Of a stretch of DNA of 64,000 nucleotides, positions 8,744 to 18,524 are shown piece after piece; position 1 is the first letter of the stretch; each line of letters starts with the position of its first letter. The notes under the pieces are model-generated. The model was not told the DNA's origin, did no database searches, and was given only the letters and a program-made list of their open reading frames with translations. The DNA is from Sinohyriopsis cumingii (lineage: Eukaryota > Mollusca > Bivalvia > Unionida > Unionidae). The stretch is taken from assembly GCA_028554795.2 (NCBI GenBank), contig CM068835.1, forward strand, positions 28,956,311 to 29,020,310, written 5' to 3'. The translations under genes were made by a program, and so were the position numbers.

Positions 8744-9159
8744 AATTCCAGAGTTCTGTGGCTGTCCGAGGGGTTAGTGGATGTCAGAGGCGTGTCTCCG
8801 CCCAAAATGGGGTTCTGGTTGTGGTTGTTGTTGGAGTGGTGACTGGCACTGGCACTGGACACAAGGTTCCCGTGGTTCCCGTTCGAGGAGAATTTCAGGG
8901 AGGGATTGGGAAGAAGGTAACCGATGCAACTGCTCAATAAAATGGTCCACAATTGTTTGTCTCCTTGTTGCAAACTCAAATTGGCAATGGCTGCCCCGAT
9001 GACACAATACACCACGAAGATTTGGCAGAAAAAGACGATTTGCGTTTTAGGCACACGTTCTCCACACCACACCCACAAGGGTTGTTTTTGTAAATCTTGC
9101 ACAGAAGAACTAGGTGAAGGAGGAGTGGTTGACGTAGCTGCGTCTGTGTGAAAGGGCAT
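8740..9159 (-). CDS. Two-helix membrane protein of the capsid cluster (element 1)
   Basis: 140 residues from ATG 9159; the frame opens three codons earlier from GTG. Two hydrophobic segments are visible: about 39-62 (IVFFCQIFVVYCVIGAAIA) and about 72-90 (LWTILLSSCIGYLLPNPSL). A Ser/Asn-rich hydrophilic tail follows. The LLSSCIGYLLPNPSL block recurs, as I recall, in short proteins next to penton genes of Polintons and adintoviruses. Role unknown; an internal-membrane or host-membrane protein is likely. It overlaps the penton start by 4 bp (ATGA) and the integrase gene lies just upstream. The homologue in element 2 is almost identical. Confidence 0.75.
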   Translation of the reverse strand: MPFHTDAATSTTPPSPSSSVQDLQKQPLWVWCGERVPKTQIVFFCQIFVVYCVIGAAIANLSLQQGDKQLWTILLSSCIGYLLPNPSLKFSSNGNHGNLVSSASASHHSNNNHNQNPILGGDTPLTSTNPSDSHRTLEL

Positions 9160-9164
9160 GATGG

Positions 9165-10274
9165 TCACTTCTTTTTATAGTCGATGACTTGCGAACCGTC
9201 GATCCAAAAATCAAAACTGGGTGGATATCCTTTCCAACGTACTTTGACTTCTTTGACACGTCGTTTGCCCACTTTACGGGTTCTGCGTTCGAGAATGCTT
9301 TCGATGTCGTACACGTCGTCTTCTTTTTTGGTCACACGTTGTAATTCGGGCAAATAAAACGTTCCTTTGAGCACTTCTCCGTTCATGTCTTCCAATTTAT
9401 AGACGGCAGGATGACGGCCATGCACTCGTCCAGTGACGCGAAACAATTCGGTCGTCCAGTTAGGTAAGTAACCTTTGTCGAAAGTGCGTTTGGTTTTGCC
9501 AATGCGCACCCAATCTCCTACGGCCAACTCTCCACTTTTCTTGGGGACAGCCCTCGTCGGGGACGTACCGAACAGGCGCTCAAACACCAACACTTCGTTG
9601 TCGGGAGTCACGTCTTGCGGGGCACGTCCGATGCTTCGATGGTAAGATTGGTTGTACGCTTGCACCAGGTGCGGTAAGATGTCGATGTACTTCAGAGTGT
9701 GGTGATGCGTAAAATATTTCCACATGCGTTCTTTCAAAGTGCGTTGAAAACGTTCCACGATGCTGGCTTTGGTTTCGGGATTCTCGGTGGTAAAAAAATG
9801 AATGTCACGTTTCTTTAATTCTTTTTGGAAAGCTTGGTTCAGAAATTCGGTACCTTTGTCCGTTTGCCATCGAAGAGGGTGACGACCGCTTTGTTTCAAC
9901 ACCCGTTGCAGGGCTCGCACTAACTCGCTGCTCGATTTGGAAGTCAAGGGTACGACCCAAGCAAATTTGGAAAAGACGTCGATGACACAAAACAAATATT
10001 TGTAGCCACGATTGTAGCTGGCCAAATCAGAGACATCGGCTAAATCGGCTTGCCATTGATGATCGATGCCTTCCACTCGGGTGCGACTTCTGGCAAACTT
10101 GCGTCGAATGGGTTTGTGTAAAGTGTAGGTAGCTTGTTCTTGTAACCATCGTTGCACTTGAGGTAAACGGAGACGTTTCAGTCGCGTTTTGGCAGCACGA
10201 TACAATTTTTGAACTCCTGCGTAACCTGCAGGATGAGAGGGATCGTAGTAAATGCTGGCTAAGACTTTTTCCAT
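9165..10274 (-). CDS. Polinton DDE integrase with chromodomain (element 1)
   Basis: 369 residues, intact. The rve-type catalytic core carries D77 (in HQWQADLADVSD), D139 (in WQTDKGTEFLN) and E174 (in ASIVERFQRTLKERMWKY). The D139-E174 spacing gives a DD35E enzyme. A C-terminal chromodomain (about 321-366: YDIESILERR, then VRWKGYPPSFDFWI) is typical of Polinton and chromovirus integrases and suggests targeting to modified histones. The enzyme would join element ends to host DNA with the 6-bp duplications seen here. A TATA-like CTATAAAAAG for the next gene lies in its last codons. The equivalent gene in element 2 is also intact, so integration activity may persist. Confidence 0.95.
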   Translation of the reverse strand: MEKVLASIYYDPSHPAGYAGVQKLYRAAKTRLKRLRLPQVQRWLQEQATYTLHKPIRRKFARSRTRVEGIDHQWQADLADVSDLASYNRGYKYLFCVIDVFSKFAWVVPLTSKSSSELVRALQRVLKQSGRHPLRWQTDKGTEFLNQAFQKELKKRDIHFFTTENPETKASIVERFQRTLKERMWKYFTHHHTLKYIDILPHLVQAYNQSYHRSIGRAPQDVTPDNEVLVFERLFGTSPTRAVPKKSGELAVGDWVRIGKTKRTFDKGYLPNWTTELFRVTGRVHGRHPAVYKLEDMNGEVLKGTFYLPELQRVTKKEDDVYDIESILERRTRKVGKRRVKEVKVRWKGYPPSFDFWIDGSQVIDYKKK

Positions 10275-10292
10275 TTTTTTTGTGTTTGTGTG

Positions 10293-10934
10293 TTAATAGG
10301 ACACACACTCTTGGAGGATGCTACTCTTTTTCTCTTGGGGTACTTTCTTGGATTGCAATGCTTTGCGTGTGCGACCGGCAATAGGTGTTGAAGAGGAGGA
10401 TATCTGAGCGGAGGATATCGGTTCTTGTTTCACTTCTGTCTTCACTTCTGTCTTCACTTTCCTTTTCTCTTGTGATGAAGAAGGGGTGGCCATCATCTTT
10501 TTAATCCATCCAATTCTGGAGGTAGGTGGTGTTGTTAACTTGCGTACTTTTTCTGGTGGAGTTTGAAACCCTTCTTCTTCTTCTTCTTCTCCTTTTTCTG
10601 TCTTGGTCACTGGTAGTGGTGGGACTGGTACTGGTACTGGTGATGGTGCTGGACTTTTCATCAAGATCTTAAAATCTTTCAGAGTGGGTAGAGCTGTTTC
10701 GTCTAAAGCTTTCTGGTGAAAGAGTTGCAGTCGTTGCATGAGTTGACCGTACTTTTGCGATTTTTCTCTTTCGGACAAATCTTGGCGATCCATCAAGGAC
10801 TGCAATTCGTGTTGTAACTGGGACATCTCGCTCAAATGGGGATTGGGAGGTAAATGCGGGGTGCGTTGTTCTTGCCACCGATGGTATTCCATCCATCGTT
10901 TGTAAGGCACTAAAGCTAGTTTTCGTCCTTCCAT
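10293..10934 (-). CDS. Pro/charge-rich accessory protein with SUMO-type motifs (element 1)
   Basis: 213 residues. The N-terminus MEGRKLALVPYKRWMEYHRW and a helical region about residues 35-75 (MSQLQHELQSLMDR, then EKSQKYGQLMQRL) match a pattern common in Polinton and adintovirus genomes, where the family has no assigned function. The middle is Pro/Val-rich and acidic; the C-terminus is basic with repeated VKTE/VKQE motifs that fit SUMO-acceptor consensus sites. It follows the next gene at short spacing, with a TATAAAA-like box (minus-strand GATAAAAAGG near 10985). Intact in both elements 1 and 2. Possibly a virion or DNA-associated protein; unproven. Confidence 0.65.
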   Translation of the reverse strand: MEGRKLALVPYKRWMEYHRWQEQRTPHLPPNPHLSEMSQLQHELQSLMDRQDLSEREKSQKYGQLMQRLQLFHQKALDETALPTLKDFKILMKSPAPSPVPVPVPPLPVTKTEKGEEEEEEGFQTPPEKVRKLTTPPTSRIGWIKKMMATPSSSQEKRKVKTEVKTEVKQEPISSAQISSSSTPIAGRTRKALQSKKVPQEKKSSILQECVSY

Positions 10935-10983
10935 AGGGTTGTCAGGGGTCGATTCTGAGATCTTGGGACTTCCAAGGGCCTTT

Positions 10984-11370
10984 TTATCTTGCTCCCACCA
11001 GTCCTCCCAACATGGTTCCCAAGACTCCTTTCAGTATGGGGCCTAACAAGAGAGGCAAAATGCCTCCACGTTGCACCAAAATCTTCTTCTTTTGACGAAT
11101 GGGAATTTTCTTTTGAACCATTTGGCGAAGAACGTGACGATGTTTCCTTAAGCATTGTTTCTGGTGTTTGGACAAAGGGATCGTGCCTTTCAAAACGTTC
11201 AAACAACATTCGCACACGGTATCGATGACCTCTTTGGAGGCCGATTGAATGAGTTTTTTTCGTAGAGGTGAAGAAGCTTTGGACAGGACAGATAACATGT
11301 CCCCATGTTTGACTAAACGTGGTGGTAGTCCTTTTCTTTTCTTTCCTTGGGGTTTTCTGGAGGGTGACAT
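10984..11370 (-). CDS. Small basic protein with Gly-rich hydrophobic tail (element 1)
   Basis: 128 residues. A basic N-terminus (SPSRKPQGKKRKGLPPR), a helical Cys-containing block (EVIDTVCECCLNVLKGTIPLS), basic repeats (RKHRHVLRQM), then KKKILVQRGGILPLLLGPILKGVLGTMLGG at the C-terminus (described in two pieces: VQRGGILPLLLGPILKG and VLGTMLGGLVGAR). The family recurs in Polinton genomes. The C-terminal MLGG/L fits the adenain cleavage rule (M/I/L)-X-G-G/X, which would make it a processed virion protein (inference). A TATAAAA box lies near 11428-11434. Intact in both full elements. Confidence 0.68.
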   Translation of the reverse strand: MSPSRKPQGKKRKGLPPRLVKHGDMLSVLSKASSPLRKKLIQSASKEVIDTVCECCLNVLKGTIPLSKHQKQCLRKHRHVLRQMVQKKIPIRQKKKILVQRGGILPLLLGPILKGVLGTMLGGLVGAR

Positions 11371-11431
11371 CTTTGAGTCTTCAGGAGCACCAAAAAAACA
11401 CTGATACCCCCGACTTGGTCACAAGTCTTTT

Positions 11432-12355
11432 TTATACTGGAACGCGTCGCCACTGATTGTCTTTACGGCGTATCAGTTTGAGGACAGCCATGACACGTCG
11501 TGGAGGGGTACGCAGCGGACTAAATCGAGCCAGTTCTTGTTTGGACAAATCCAGTAAACTTTGTAACATACCCGATCTTTCATGGACTTTGATTTTGGGA
11601 GAAGGAACTTTGTGAGCAGCAGCCACTGCCACTAAATTGGAGGGTCCTGCCACTGGGGAAGTTCTTTTTGGGGTCATCAACGGAGAAGTTCTTGGTGTGA
11701 TCAACGTCTCCAAGTACTCTTCAGTTCTTGGTGTCATCAACGGAGAAGTGGATGAACGTGAGGCTGCCGAAGATGCGGTCACCGCCGTGGCAGGTCCTGG
11801 TTTGCGAGTGTAAGGTTGCGTCCTGGCCGAAGTGCCTCTCTTGCGACTAGTTTTCTTCTGTGGACTTTTCTTTTTCTGGGGGCTTCTTTTCTTTTCCCGG
11901 GGTGGTGTCTGGTAAGAGGAGGGTCCCGCCACTGGAGAAGTTCTTCTTGGGGACCTGGTCTTTTTCTTTTTCTTCTTGGGGCTTCGTTGGACTTTTTTCT
12001 TGGGAATAACTTTGGTGGTATTAGGATCCCATCTTAAGAGTGAGCGAATAATGACCCCTCCTAGAGTACCACTCCCTCCAGGTTTCAAAATGATTTGTTT
12101 TTTGGTTTGAGTGTCGATGCGGGGATCGGCCAGTTGGACCAAAGCGACTTTGTTTCGATCGATAAAGCGTTTGGTTTCATGAGGAATCTGAATGATTCCT
12201 TGGAGTATTTGACGTGCCGTCACCGTGAACCATCGTAAGACTTCTTTGAGACTAGTTTCTAAGACACGAGCTCGTATTTGTGGATTTTTTTCTCGACTGA
12301 TGCCATACAAGGCACGAATCAATTTGACGGGAAGATGCGACTGAAGGGACGTCAT
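11432..12355 (-). CDS. Basic Ser/Pro/Lys-rich protein (element 1)
   Basis: 307 residues from the ATG at 12355. The frame is open further upstream but lacks a conserved start and crosses the TATA box (CTATAAAAAC near 12395). An N-terminal helical domain (about 1-100: SHLPVKLIRALYGISR, then EVLRWFTVTARQILQGI) is followed by a long low-complexity SPKKKK/SPQKK/SPRR region resembling histone H1 or protamine tails. TSPLMTP repeats come next, then a conserved C-terminus (SGMLQSLLDLSKQELARFSP). Probably a DNA-condensing core protein (inference). The element 2 copy differs in repeat number. Not assigned to a named family. Confidence 0.65.
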   Translation of the reverse strand: MTSLQSHLPVKLIRALYGISREKNPQIRARVLETSLKEVLRWFTVTARQILQGIIQIPHETKRFIDRNKVALVQLADPRIDTQTKKQIILKPGGSGTLGGVIIRSLLRWDPNTTKVIPKKKVQRSPKKKKKKTRSPRRTSPVAGPSSYQTPPREKKRSPQKKKSPQKKTSRKRGTSARTQPYTRKPGPATAVTASSAASRSSTSPLMTPRTEEYLETLITPRTSPLMTPKRTSPVAGPSNLVAVAAAHKVPSPKIKVHERSGMLQSLLDLSKQELARFSPLRTPPRRVMAVLKLIRRKDNQWRRVPV

Positions 12356-12398
12356 GTTCGCACTGTGAGTGAGACAGACGAAAAAGGGTCTGAGGTTT

Positions 12399-13148
12399 TT
12401 ATAGATTTTTTTTATGTGGAGTGAAATGAAGTCGAGGACGGAGACGTGTACAGGACAGGCCCTCCGTCTTGGCACCAGTGGTGAAACAAGTGGGTACGAA
12501 ATCCTCGGGGGTCGTAGGTTTCAAATCGACGAGTAAATAGGCGTGTGGAGTTTGAGTGGCATCGTCGTACGCCTGAGTCAGCCAAGGCGTTCCTAACTGT
12601 TTGGCTAAGACTTGCACTTGCGATTTATCTCGAGGGCTTTTAAACAAGACCACGTAATGCGCATTGAGACTGATGGTGCGATGGGCTTTACTTTGTTGAA
12701 ACAAATTTTGGGTGATGTAAACGACACTGGCATTACGATGATGCCCTTTGCGCGTAAACCACAGTTTAATTTCTTCTTCGTCTTCTCCTAACATGTCGTC
12801 AAAAATGACCAAATGGGTTTGACGGGAGTCAGAGACGATGCCGTCGTCTTCTTTAGGAATGCCTTCCACAAACACGATGGAATCGCCTTGACTTTCTAGC
12901 AAGAGGCTGTACGCCGATTGCCACTCTTTGTAACACCACACGATCCGTTGAGGTGGCCGATCGATCAAATGATGTTTATGTTCGATCAAACGTTTGACGA
13001 ATTCGGTTTTGCCTGAACCGCTAGGTCCAGCAATGAGCATGTTAAAGGGCTGGCGAAGATACAAAGCCTCCCAACTGGCACGATCTAAGTGTTCGTCGAT
13101 GACTTTGACAGTGGAGGAAGAGGGAGCAGAGACAGCAGAGGTAGCCAT
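12399..13148 (-). pseudogene. Packaging ATPase (FtsK/HerA type), C-terminus frameshifted (element 1)
   Basis: 249 codons. Walker A GPSGSGKT at 41-48, Walker B HLVIFDD at 112-118 and the downstream TQN motif (146-148) are all present, which identifies the A32-like genome-packaging ATPase of Polintons. ATG at 13148, with a TATATAA box near 13190. Compared with element 2, seven bases are missing near 12507, so the last about 35 residues are out of frame (PEDFVPTCFTT instead of PEDLRFRTHLFHHW). The usual RFRT end motif is lost. The catalytic core is intact, so partial function cannot be excluded. Confidence 0.85.
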
Positions 13149-13219
13149 AGTGTGAGAAATGTCACTTGTGACACGAAAACAAACAAGACAAGAGTTTATA
13201 TACTTTTTTTCAGATCACG

Positions 13220-13225
13220 TTTATT
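13220..13225 (-). terminator. AATAAA polyadenylation signal (element 1)
   Basis: Minus-strand AATAAA just after the stop of the membrane-anchored gene at 13233, within ATTCAATAAACGTG. The same site is kept in element 2 near 33518-33523. It shows that core genes use ordinary polyadenylation. Confidence 0.6.
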
Positions 13226-13232
13226 GAATGTT

Positions 13233-13580
13233 TCAAACATGAATACGAAAGACAAAAATACATAAAAGCCAAAGGCTTAAGTATAAGGATAAAAGGCACA
13301 TGATAACCATTAACGTGGAATAAACACAAGTGTCTGTACAACATGTTTTGGGTAATGTTCTAACCAGTTCTATAGTAGGGGGTAAGGTCACACAAGTGTC
13401 CTCCCGAAAGGGTCTTTCAGGCCTGTCCACGACAGTCCCGTCCTGGGTGACGGGTTCTTTTGGCACCGTCAGTAACACAGGTTGAAAAGTCGCAAGACTT
13501 ACAATCGCATTCCACTTCAGAAGCCCCACACTTGAATTGTGCTGTCTAAACTTGTTTTGTGTCTCTCTGAAAGTATTCAT
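13233..13580 (-). CDS. Small C-terminally membrane-anchored protein (element 1)
   Basis: 115 residues. A C-terminal hydrophobic segment (about 89-111: LMVIMCLLSLYLSLWLLCIFV) follows a Cys-containing neck (KTCCTDTCVYS), and a soluble Pro/Thr-rich N-terminal part contains VTQDGTVVDRPERPFREDTC. Family not recognised. The first about 30 residues are unrelated to the element 2 counterpart, although the rest is nearly identical. It sits between the ATPase and polymerase genes. Start at 13580. Role unknown, perhaps a small membrane protein of the virion or of infected cells. Confidence 0.6.
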   Translation of the reverse strand: MNTFRETQNKFRQHNSSVGLLKWNAIVSLATFQPVLLTVPKEPVTQDGTVVDRPERPFREDTCVTLPPTIELVRTLPKTCCTDTCVYSTLMVIMCLLSLYLSLWLLCIFVFRIHV

Positions 13581-13612
13581 CTTGTTCGCTCGGTCTTGGT
13601 AGTCACAATGAA

Positions 13613-16600
13613 CTATCGATCTTGCCTAGGGTTCCTTTTAATATACAGACCAATACCGACGTGTCCATACGGTAAGGTGAAATGATTGGGAAGTCGCACT
13701 CGCTTCTGGTACACGATTTGATAGACTTTTTCCAAGGGTCGACTGACGATGTGGTGAGTGGGTAAACGTACAATTTTGTTCGGTTGATAGGTGGTCACTT
13801 TAAAGTTTGTATCCTCTCCCGATCGCAAGGCTTCTTTCAATACCCCAAAGTTCACCACACGACTGGTACGATAATTCAGAGTCAATCCTTTCACTTTACA
13901 CGTCGTGTGCAATTCTCCTTGTGGGTCCCGGTATTCGTAGCCGTAATTTTTGGGACCACCACTGACGAAACTTAGAATCTTGTCGTCGGGATGTTCGTCT
14001 GTCCAGGCTCCTAAACGGTCTCCTTCGATGTCAGGGTGCTGTTGACTCGGGTGATGGATGTAAATGCAACTGTCCGTGTCAAAGTACAGGACACGTTGCC
14101 CTAACAGTTCTAAAGCTTCGTACAATTTTGAGCGAACATGGGCTGTCACGTAAGCCGCAATGATGACATTTCCAAAAGGGTCGTCTTGTACGAAGTCCAA
14201 ATCTTCTTCGTAATTGACCAAGATCAAATCCTCTCGAACGACGTCCACGTGTTTCATGTATTTGGTTTTGTCGTGAATCATCTGAAAGTAGCGGGAAGGT
14301 TCTGTCAAATATTCCGTCTTGGGTAAACACGGTCGTTGTGCCATTTTACCCCACAAGCAATTTAACATCACTTTGGCAAACGATCGCCTGCCTTCGTTTT
14401 TCTCGATGTGGTCTAAAGAGATGCCTTCTTGTTCATAGTATTTCTCTTTGAATGTCTTTTCGTCTTCGGAAGTGTGACACCAGGAAGGATAGCCGCTGGC
14501 TTCTTGCTTCAGTTTCAAAAAGGCATCCACGTAGTCGGCGAAAATGTCTTTCTGACTGGGGTCACACTTGTGGTATTGTTGTGTCTTGGGAAAGTGGCAA
14601 ATTTCGTACACTTCTAACAGTTGGTATCCCATGTCCAGAGCTTTGAACAATTCCACGCTGACCCAGGTTCCCGTCAAGGCCCGTTCTTCCTGGCTGTGAT
14701 GGCAAGGTTGGTCCTGGTTGCACGTTTCGGCACAAGTACGGCACAATGGAAACATCAGTTTGCCTTGACAATGGTGAGGTAAGACGGGATGGTATAGGTT
14801 CGAGGGAGGCAAAACTTTACACTTGATCAAGCCTTCGTATTGTCGAATGTTTTTCAGGTCGATGTGTTCCGTGAACAATTGTGGGTGCCCTGCAGGAAAG
14901 GGACAATATTTGCACACGTAAGGATACAACGAACACACGTCCAAGTGTTTGATTTCTTCTCCTTTCTCTTCGTCGGCTTGGTACAGCAAACAGGTGGCAT
15001 TGGTCCTTCCTCCGTACAAACTATCCCTCGGGTTTAGGGGGTCCATCAGCTTGTAACTTTCCACGGCACGTTTAAACTCGGGATCGGTTTTCATACGGTG
15101 ATCGTACTCGTGTTCCCACATTTCCACCACTTGGTATCCTTGCTGTTCTAACTTTAGGCGTCGCTGACAAGTGTCCTGGTACAAGTCTTCCATGGTTCGT
15201 TGTAAAAACTGATTTTTAGTGCTACGATCAGGGTAACAGACGGGACATCCGTGAAATAAGTAACCGTTAAACTCGTACACGATCTTGGGGTTTTCTAAGT
15301 CCCAGCCATCGACCGAATACGTTCCGATGGTCTTTTCGCCTCCTCCGTTGCGGGCATGCTGAATCCATTTGTCTTCCTTGTCGCACAAGTAATGTAACCA
15401 ACTTAGGGCTTTGACCGAGTATTGACGTTTGACATAGTGGGTCGTTTAAGGACTGATGACAGCCACGGTGTTTTCAGGCATGAATCGTTGTCGATACACT
15501 AAGGAACACGCCTTGGCAATGGTGTAAGCTTCTTTCAAAGGATCGACCCCTCCGTGTTCCATGAACAGTTCTCGAAATTTTCCACAGCAACGTCGTAAAA
15601 TGTCCACGTCGGAACGACAATGCTTTAACATTTCTTCCTGAAAGTCGAATGAGTCAGAGGCATGAGCCTGGTACCAAGCGTAGAAAGCTTCTCGTTGTTC
15701 GGTACGTATGTTGTCGGGGTCGTAATAGTGAGCCTCAGGCAAATGGGGTAGAACGGCGTGTTGATTGGCTTCCGTATTGAAAAAGTGTGGAAAGTACCCT
15801 TTAGCCATTTCTGTCATTCCAAACGTTTTAGGCATTCGACTCAAAGGCATGGCCAAATAGCTCATCGAATCTTTAAACTGCTCCGTTCAAAGTGACTTTA
15901 GGACGTTCGGTGCCTTGTTCCATATAGTATCTGAGAAGAAACTGTCCATCGTATCCGGAGAAATTGTGAGCCATCACTGTGGCATGACGATGACAATCTC
16001 CGTAACGTTCGATGTCCTCTTGGCTCCACGTCTTGTCGATGGGATCTAAGACCCATCGGGCAAAATCGGCTAACGTGTTCGGTCCCCGAAAGATTTTTTC
16101 ACGCCCTCCGGGAATCTTGCTGCAGTGAGGGCAATGACTGAAGATAGGTTCTTGAATGCACTTCTCGCACGCTCGATGAGCCACGCAGAAATTAGGAATG
16201 TGAATGCCAGTCTCTTGCATGCATTCGAAATCGAAAAAGATGAAATTGCCTTTCTTCTTGTGACCGTCCTCTTTCTCTGGTGAGGGTTGGTATTTTTGCA
16301 CGTAGCATTCGTGTTTCAAGTCCACGATGTGGTGACAAATGTGACATTTTTTCTTTCCTGAACATACGTGTGCCTTGGCATTATTGGTACGTAGGCCTTG
16401 TCGACACGTAGGGCACAGTCTCAGCAGTTGACAAGCACATTTCTGCTGTGAAACTTGCGTCTTCAGATGTTGTTGGTAACAGGCAGGGCTGACAAACGTG
16501 CGCAGACAAGCAGGACAATGTACTCTTTCTTGTCGTTCGCTCAGACAGGGTGGAGAGGCCAAACATCCTGGGCATTTCCATCCGCAATGTTTGTGTTGCT

Positions 16601-17650
16601 CTCGATTGTTATAGCCATAGTCACATTTCTCATAGTAATAACTGTATCCCAGTAATCCAGTGATAGTGGTAATGGTATCGAAATGGTCATCGTGATAATA
16701 GACATGAATGTATTTTCCGTCCTTAAAGTCTTTCCCTCGAAACAACAGAGGCCCACGCACTTCTTGAGGGTGCACTTTCAAGGTGTAGCGTGGAGCTAGG
16801 ACATCTTGCAATGTTTGCATTTCAGGAATGCCACAGGGTGTGTCTTTGGACAGGCCAGCTTGTTTCAACAGGAGTTCTGCTTCGTGTCGTTGTTTGGCTC
16901 GGTCCGATTGTTGAATAGTTTTCCAGGTTCTTTTCCATTCTGCCGTGTCGTTCTTGTTGGCATAGGTTCGTCCCACCACGATGGCTCGGGCTAAGCACAT
17001 CTGGTCTTGAGGGTTGTTAATTTGGACGAGACTCTTTTTGGTGCTGCGAAGGTCGTTCACCAATAACACCTTATTGCGTTGTCCGGTCCCTTGAGGGAGA
17101 CTTGGGCCATTTTCAGTGTGGCTTTACCATCGGTGATGTCAAACTGGTCATTAGATTGTTGTACGTGTTGAATCTTGTCCATGACTTTGGAAGGGGTTAG
17201 TTCTGCGTGTCTGCTAAACTCGATCCAAACAGGGGATTTCAAGCTGTCGTGATCTATGGATAGTGTCAAGCGATCGTCTTCTTTGGGTTGACATTGTCGC
17301 TTGAGTGCGGTGAGCAAAGAATCCCACATCTCGGTGATAAACCCTTCTGCTTTCTCCAATGGTACGTCGGACTTGAAATCTTTAAACTTCACTGTGTAGG
17401 TGTAAGCCGTGGTTCTAAATTTTCTAGAGGAGCGCTTTTCCGTCTCTCGAATGGAATAGTACTTTTCAGGGTTAACTAAGGGTGGTGAACTTGGTTTAGA
17501 GGGTTCGGATTCTGGTTCACTCATGTCCTCTTCAAAATCACTGGCATGAATTTGTGCCAAGACTTCAGCTCTGGTACGAGGCGATAGATCACGTTTCTGC
17601 CTCTTACTTTCTTCTTCTTCTTTCTTCTCGAATGAATAGGATCGTTTCAT
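13613..17650 (-). pseudogene. Protein-primed family B DNA polymerase, broken (element 1)
   Basis: About 1,340 codons. The basic acidic-patched N-terminal region starts at 17650 (MKRSYSFEKKEEEE). A Cys/His-rich region with several CxxC pairs lies at about 16310-16600. Exonuclease motifs follow: FDFEC (near 16225), HNFSGYDGQF (15965) and CRSDVDIL (15615). Then polymerase motifs: DVCSLYP (14940), KVMLNCLWGKMAQR (14350) and YFDTDS (14080). This is the Polinton replicase, which would copy the linear genome with a terminal protein. Lesions: a frameshift near 17075-17105, a 32-bp deletion near 15870 between exo motifs, and CAA to TAA at 15446-15448. The polymerase core after 15445 is open. Non-functional as read. 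Confidence 0.93.
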
Positions 17651-17785
17651 CTTGAGTGCAAAACGTCAAATGACTCAAGTTTAAACACCATAGACTAATT
17701 TATAGTCATGACAAACCAGCGTATATAAAAAGGGTGTGTGTCTTGTCCTTTCACTATTCATTTCACTCTCAAACCGAGCACAACG
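17651..17785. promoter_or_regulatory. Divergent promoter, polymerase/zinc-knuckle genes (element 1)
   Basis: Two TATA boxes face away from each other: minus-strand CTATAAAT (17698-17705), about 48 bp before the polymerase ATG, and plus-strand TATATAAAAA (17722-17731), about 55 bp before the zinc-knuckle ATG. The layout is the same in element 2. Confidence 0.75.
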
Positions 17786-18235
17786 ATGGAAGAGACTACC
17801 CAGATGGAACGTTTCATCAGAGCTTTGCGAGGGGTCATTAGAAAATTCTCTTCAGACCAGCCCACGGACTACTCTCCTTCCTTTCGAGATAAAAGTCAAG
17901 ATACTTGCTATATCTGTCAGAAGAAAGGGCATTGGTCTTCAGAGTGTCCAGACCGTCATAAAAGAACAAAAACCGGGGCTAGAAAAGACAAAAGTCAAGA
18001 TACCTGTTATTATTGTCAAGAAAAATGACATTTGTCTCCAGATTGCCCAAAAAAGAAACAAGAGGAGTCGGAAGAAAAGAGGGATTCTTCAGAAGAAGAG
18101 AGAGATTCTTCAGAGGATGAAAGCAGCCAGGTGAAGAAAAAGAAACAGGAGAAGAAAAGAAGAAGGGAAGAAAGTGAGGAGGAAGAGGAGGAAAAGACTG
18201 TGACGGTGAAGAAATTGAAAAAAAAGAGAGAGTAA
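17786..18235 (+). pseudogene. CCHC zinc-knuckle protein, stop in second knuckle (element 1)
   Basis: Starts at ATG 17786 (MEETTQMERFIRALRG). The first knuckle CYICQKKGHWSSEC has the CX2CX4HX4C spacing. A second knuckle begins CYYCQEK but TGA at 18026-18028 interrupts it just before its histidine; the frame then stays open through a Ser/Glu/Lys-rich coiled tail to 18235. Element 2 has GGA at the site but a frameshift elsewhere. Such CCHC proteins bind single-stranded nucleic acid; one on a DNA transposon could act on genome or mRNA (inference). It is one of two genes per element on the plus strand. Readthrough of the single TGA is a possible alternative to decay. Confidence 0.75.
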
Positions 18236-18487
18236 AAAAAAGAAACAGAAGAAGTGAATGTAATTTATAAAGTGTTCTGTTGTGAATTGTGAATTGGATT
18301 GTAACTATGGAGAAAAGAATACATTAATTATATAAGGTAAGTGTCTTTGAGTTTTGATTTTAAAATAAGAAGCTACACTCACGCACTCATACACAGACAT
18401 GTACTATAAGGGTAAAATGGGTTTTTTTTTGTTGATTTTTGAGTTATTGGCAAATTGAAAGGCTATCTCTTTTCGAGAGAAGTGGGT
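18236..18487. other. Zinc-knuckle 3' region and downstream element (element 1)
   Basis: A/T-rich 3' region of the plus-strand zinc-knuckle gene; I see no AATAAA and no histone-type stem-loop for it. At 18449-18480 lies the purine-rich downstream element (minus-strand CTCGAAAAGAGATAGCC) of the neighbouring minus-strand stem-loop. Confidence 0.5.
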
Positions 18488-18503
18488 GGCCCTGAAAAGG
18501 GCC
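18488..18503 (-). terminator. Histone-type 3' stem-loop after Q-rich gene, element 1
   Basis: The minus strand reads GGCCCTTTTCAGGGCC followed directly by ACCCA, then TCTCGAAAAGAGATAGCC. It starts 21 nt after the ancestral stop at 18525 of the Q-rich coiled-coil gene. Confidence 0.88.
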
Positions 18504-18524
18504 TTTTTTGGTGTAGGGGTGAGT

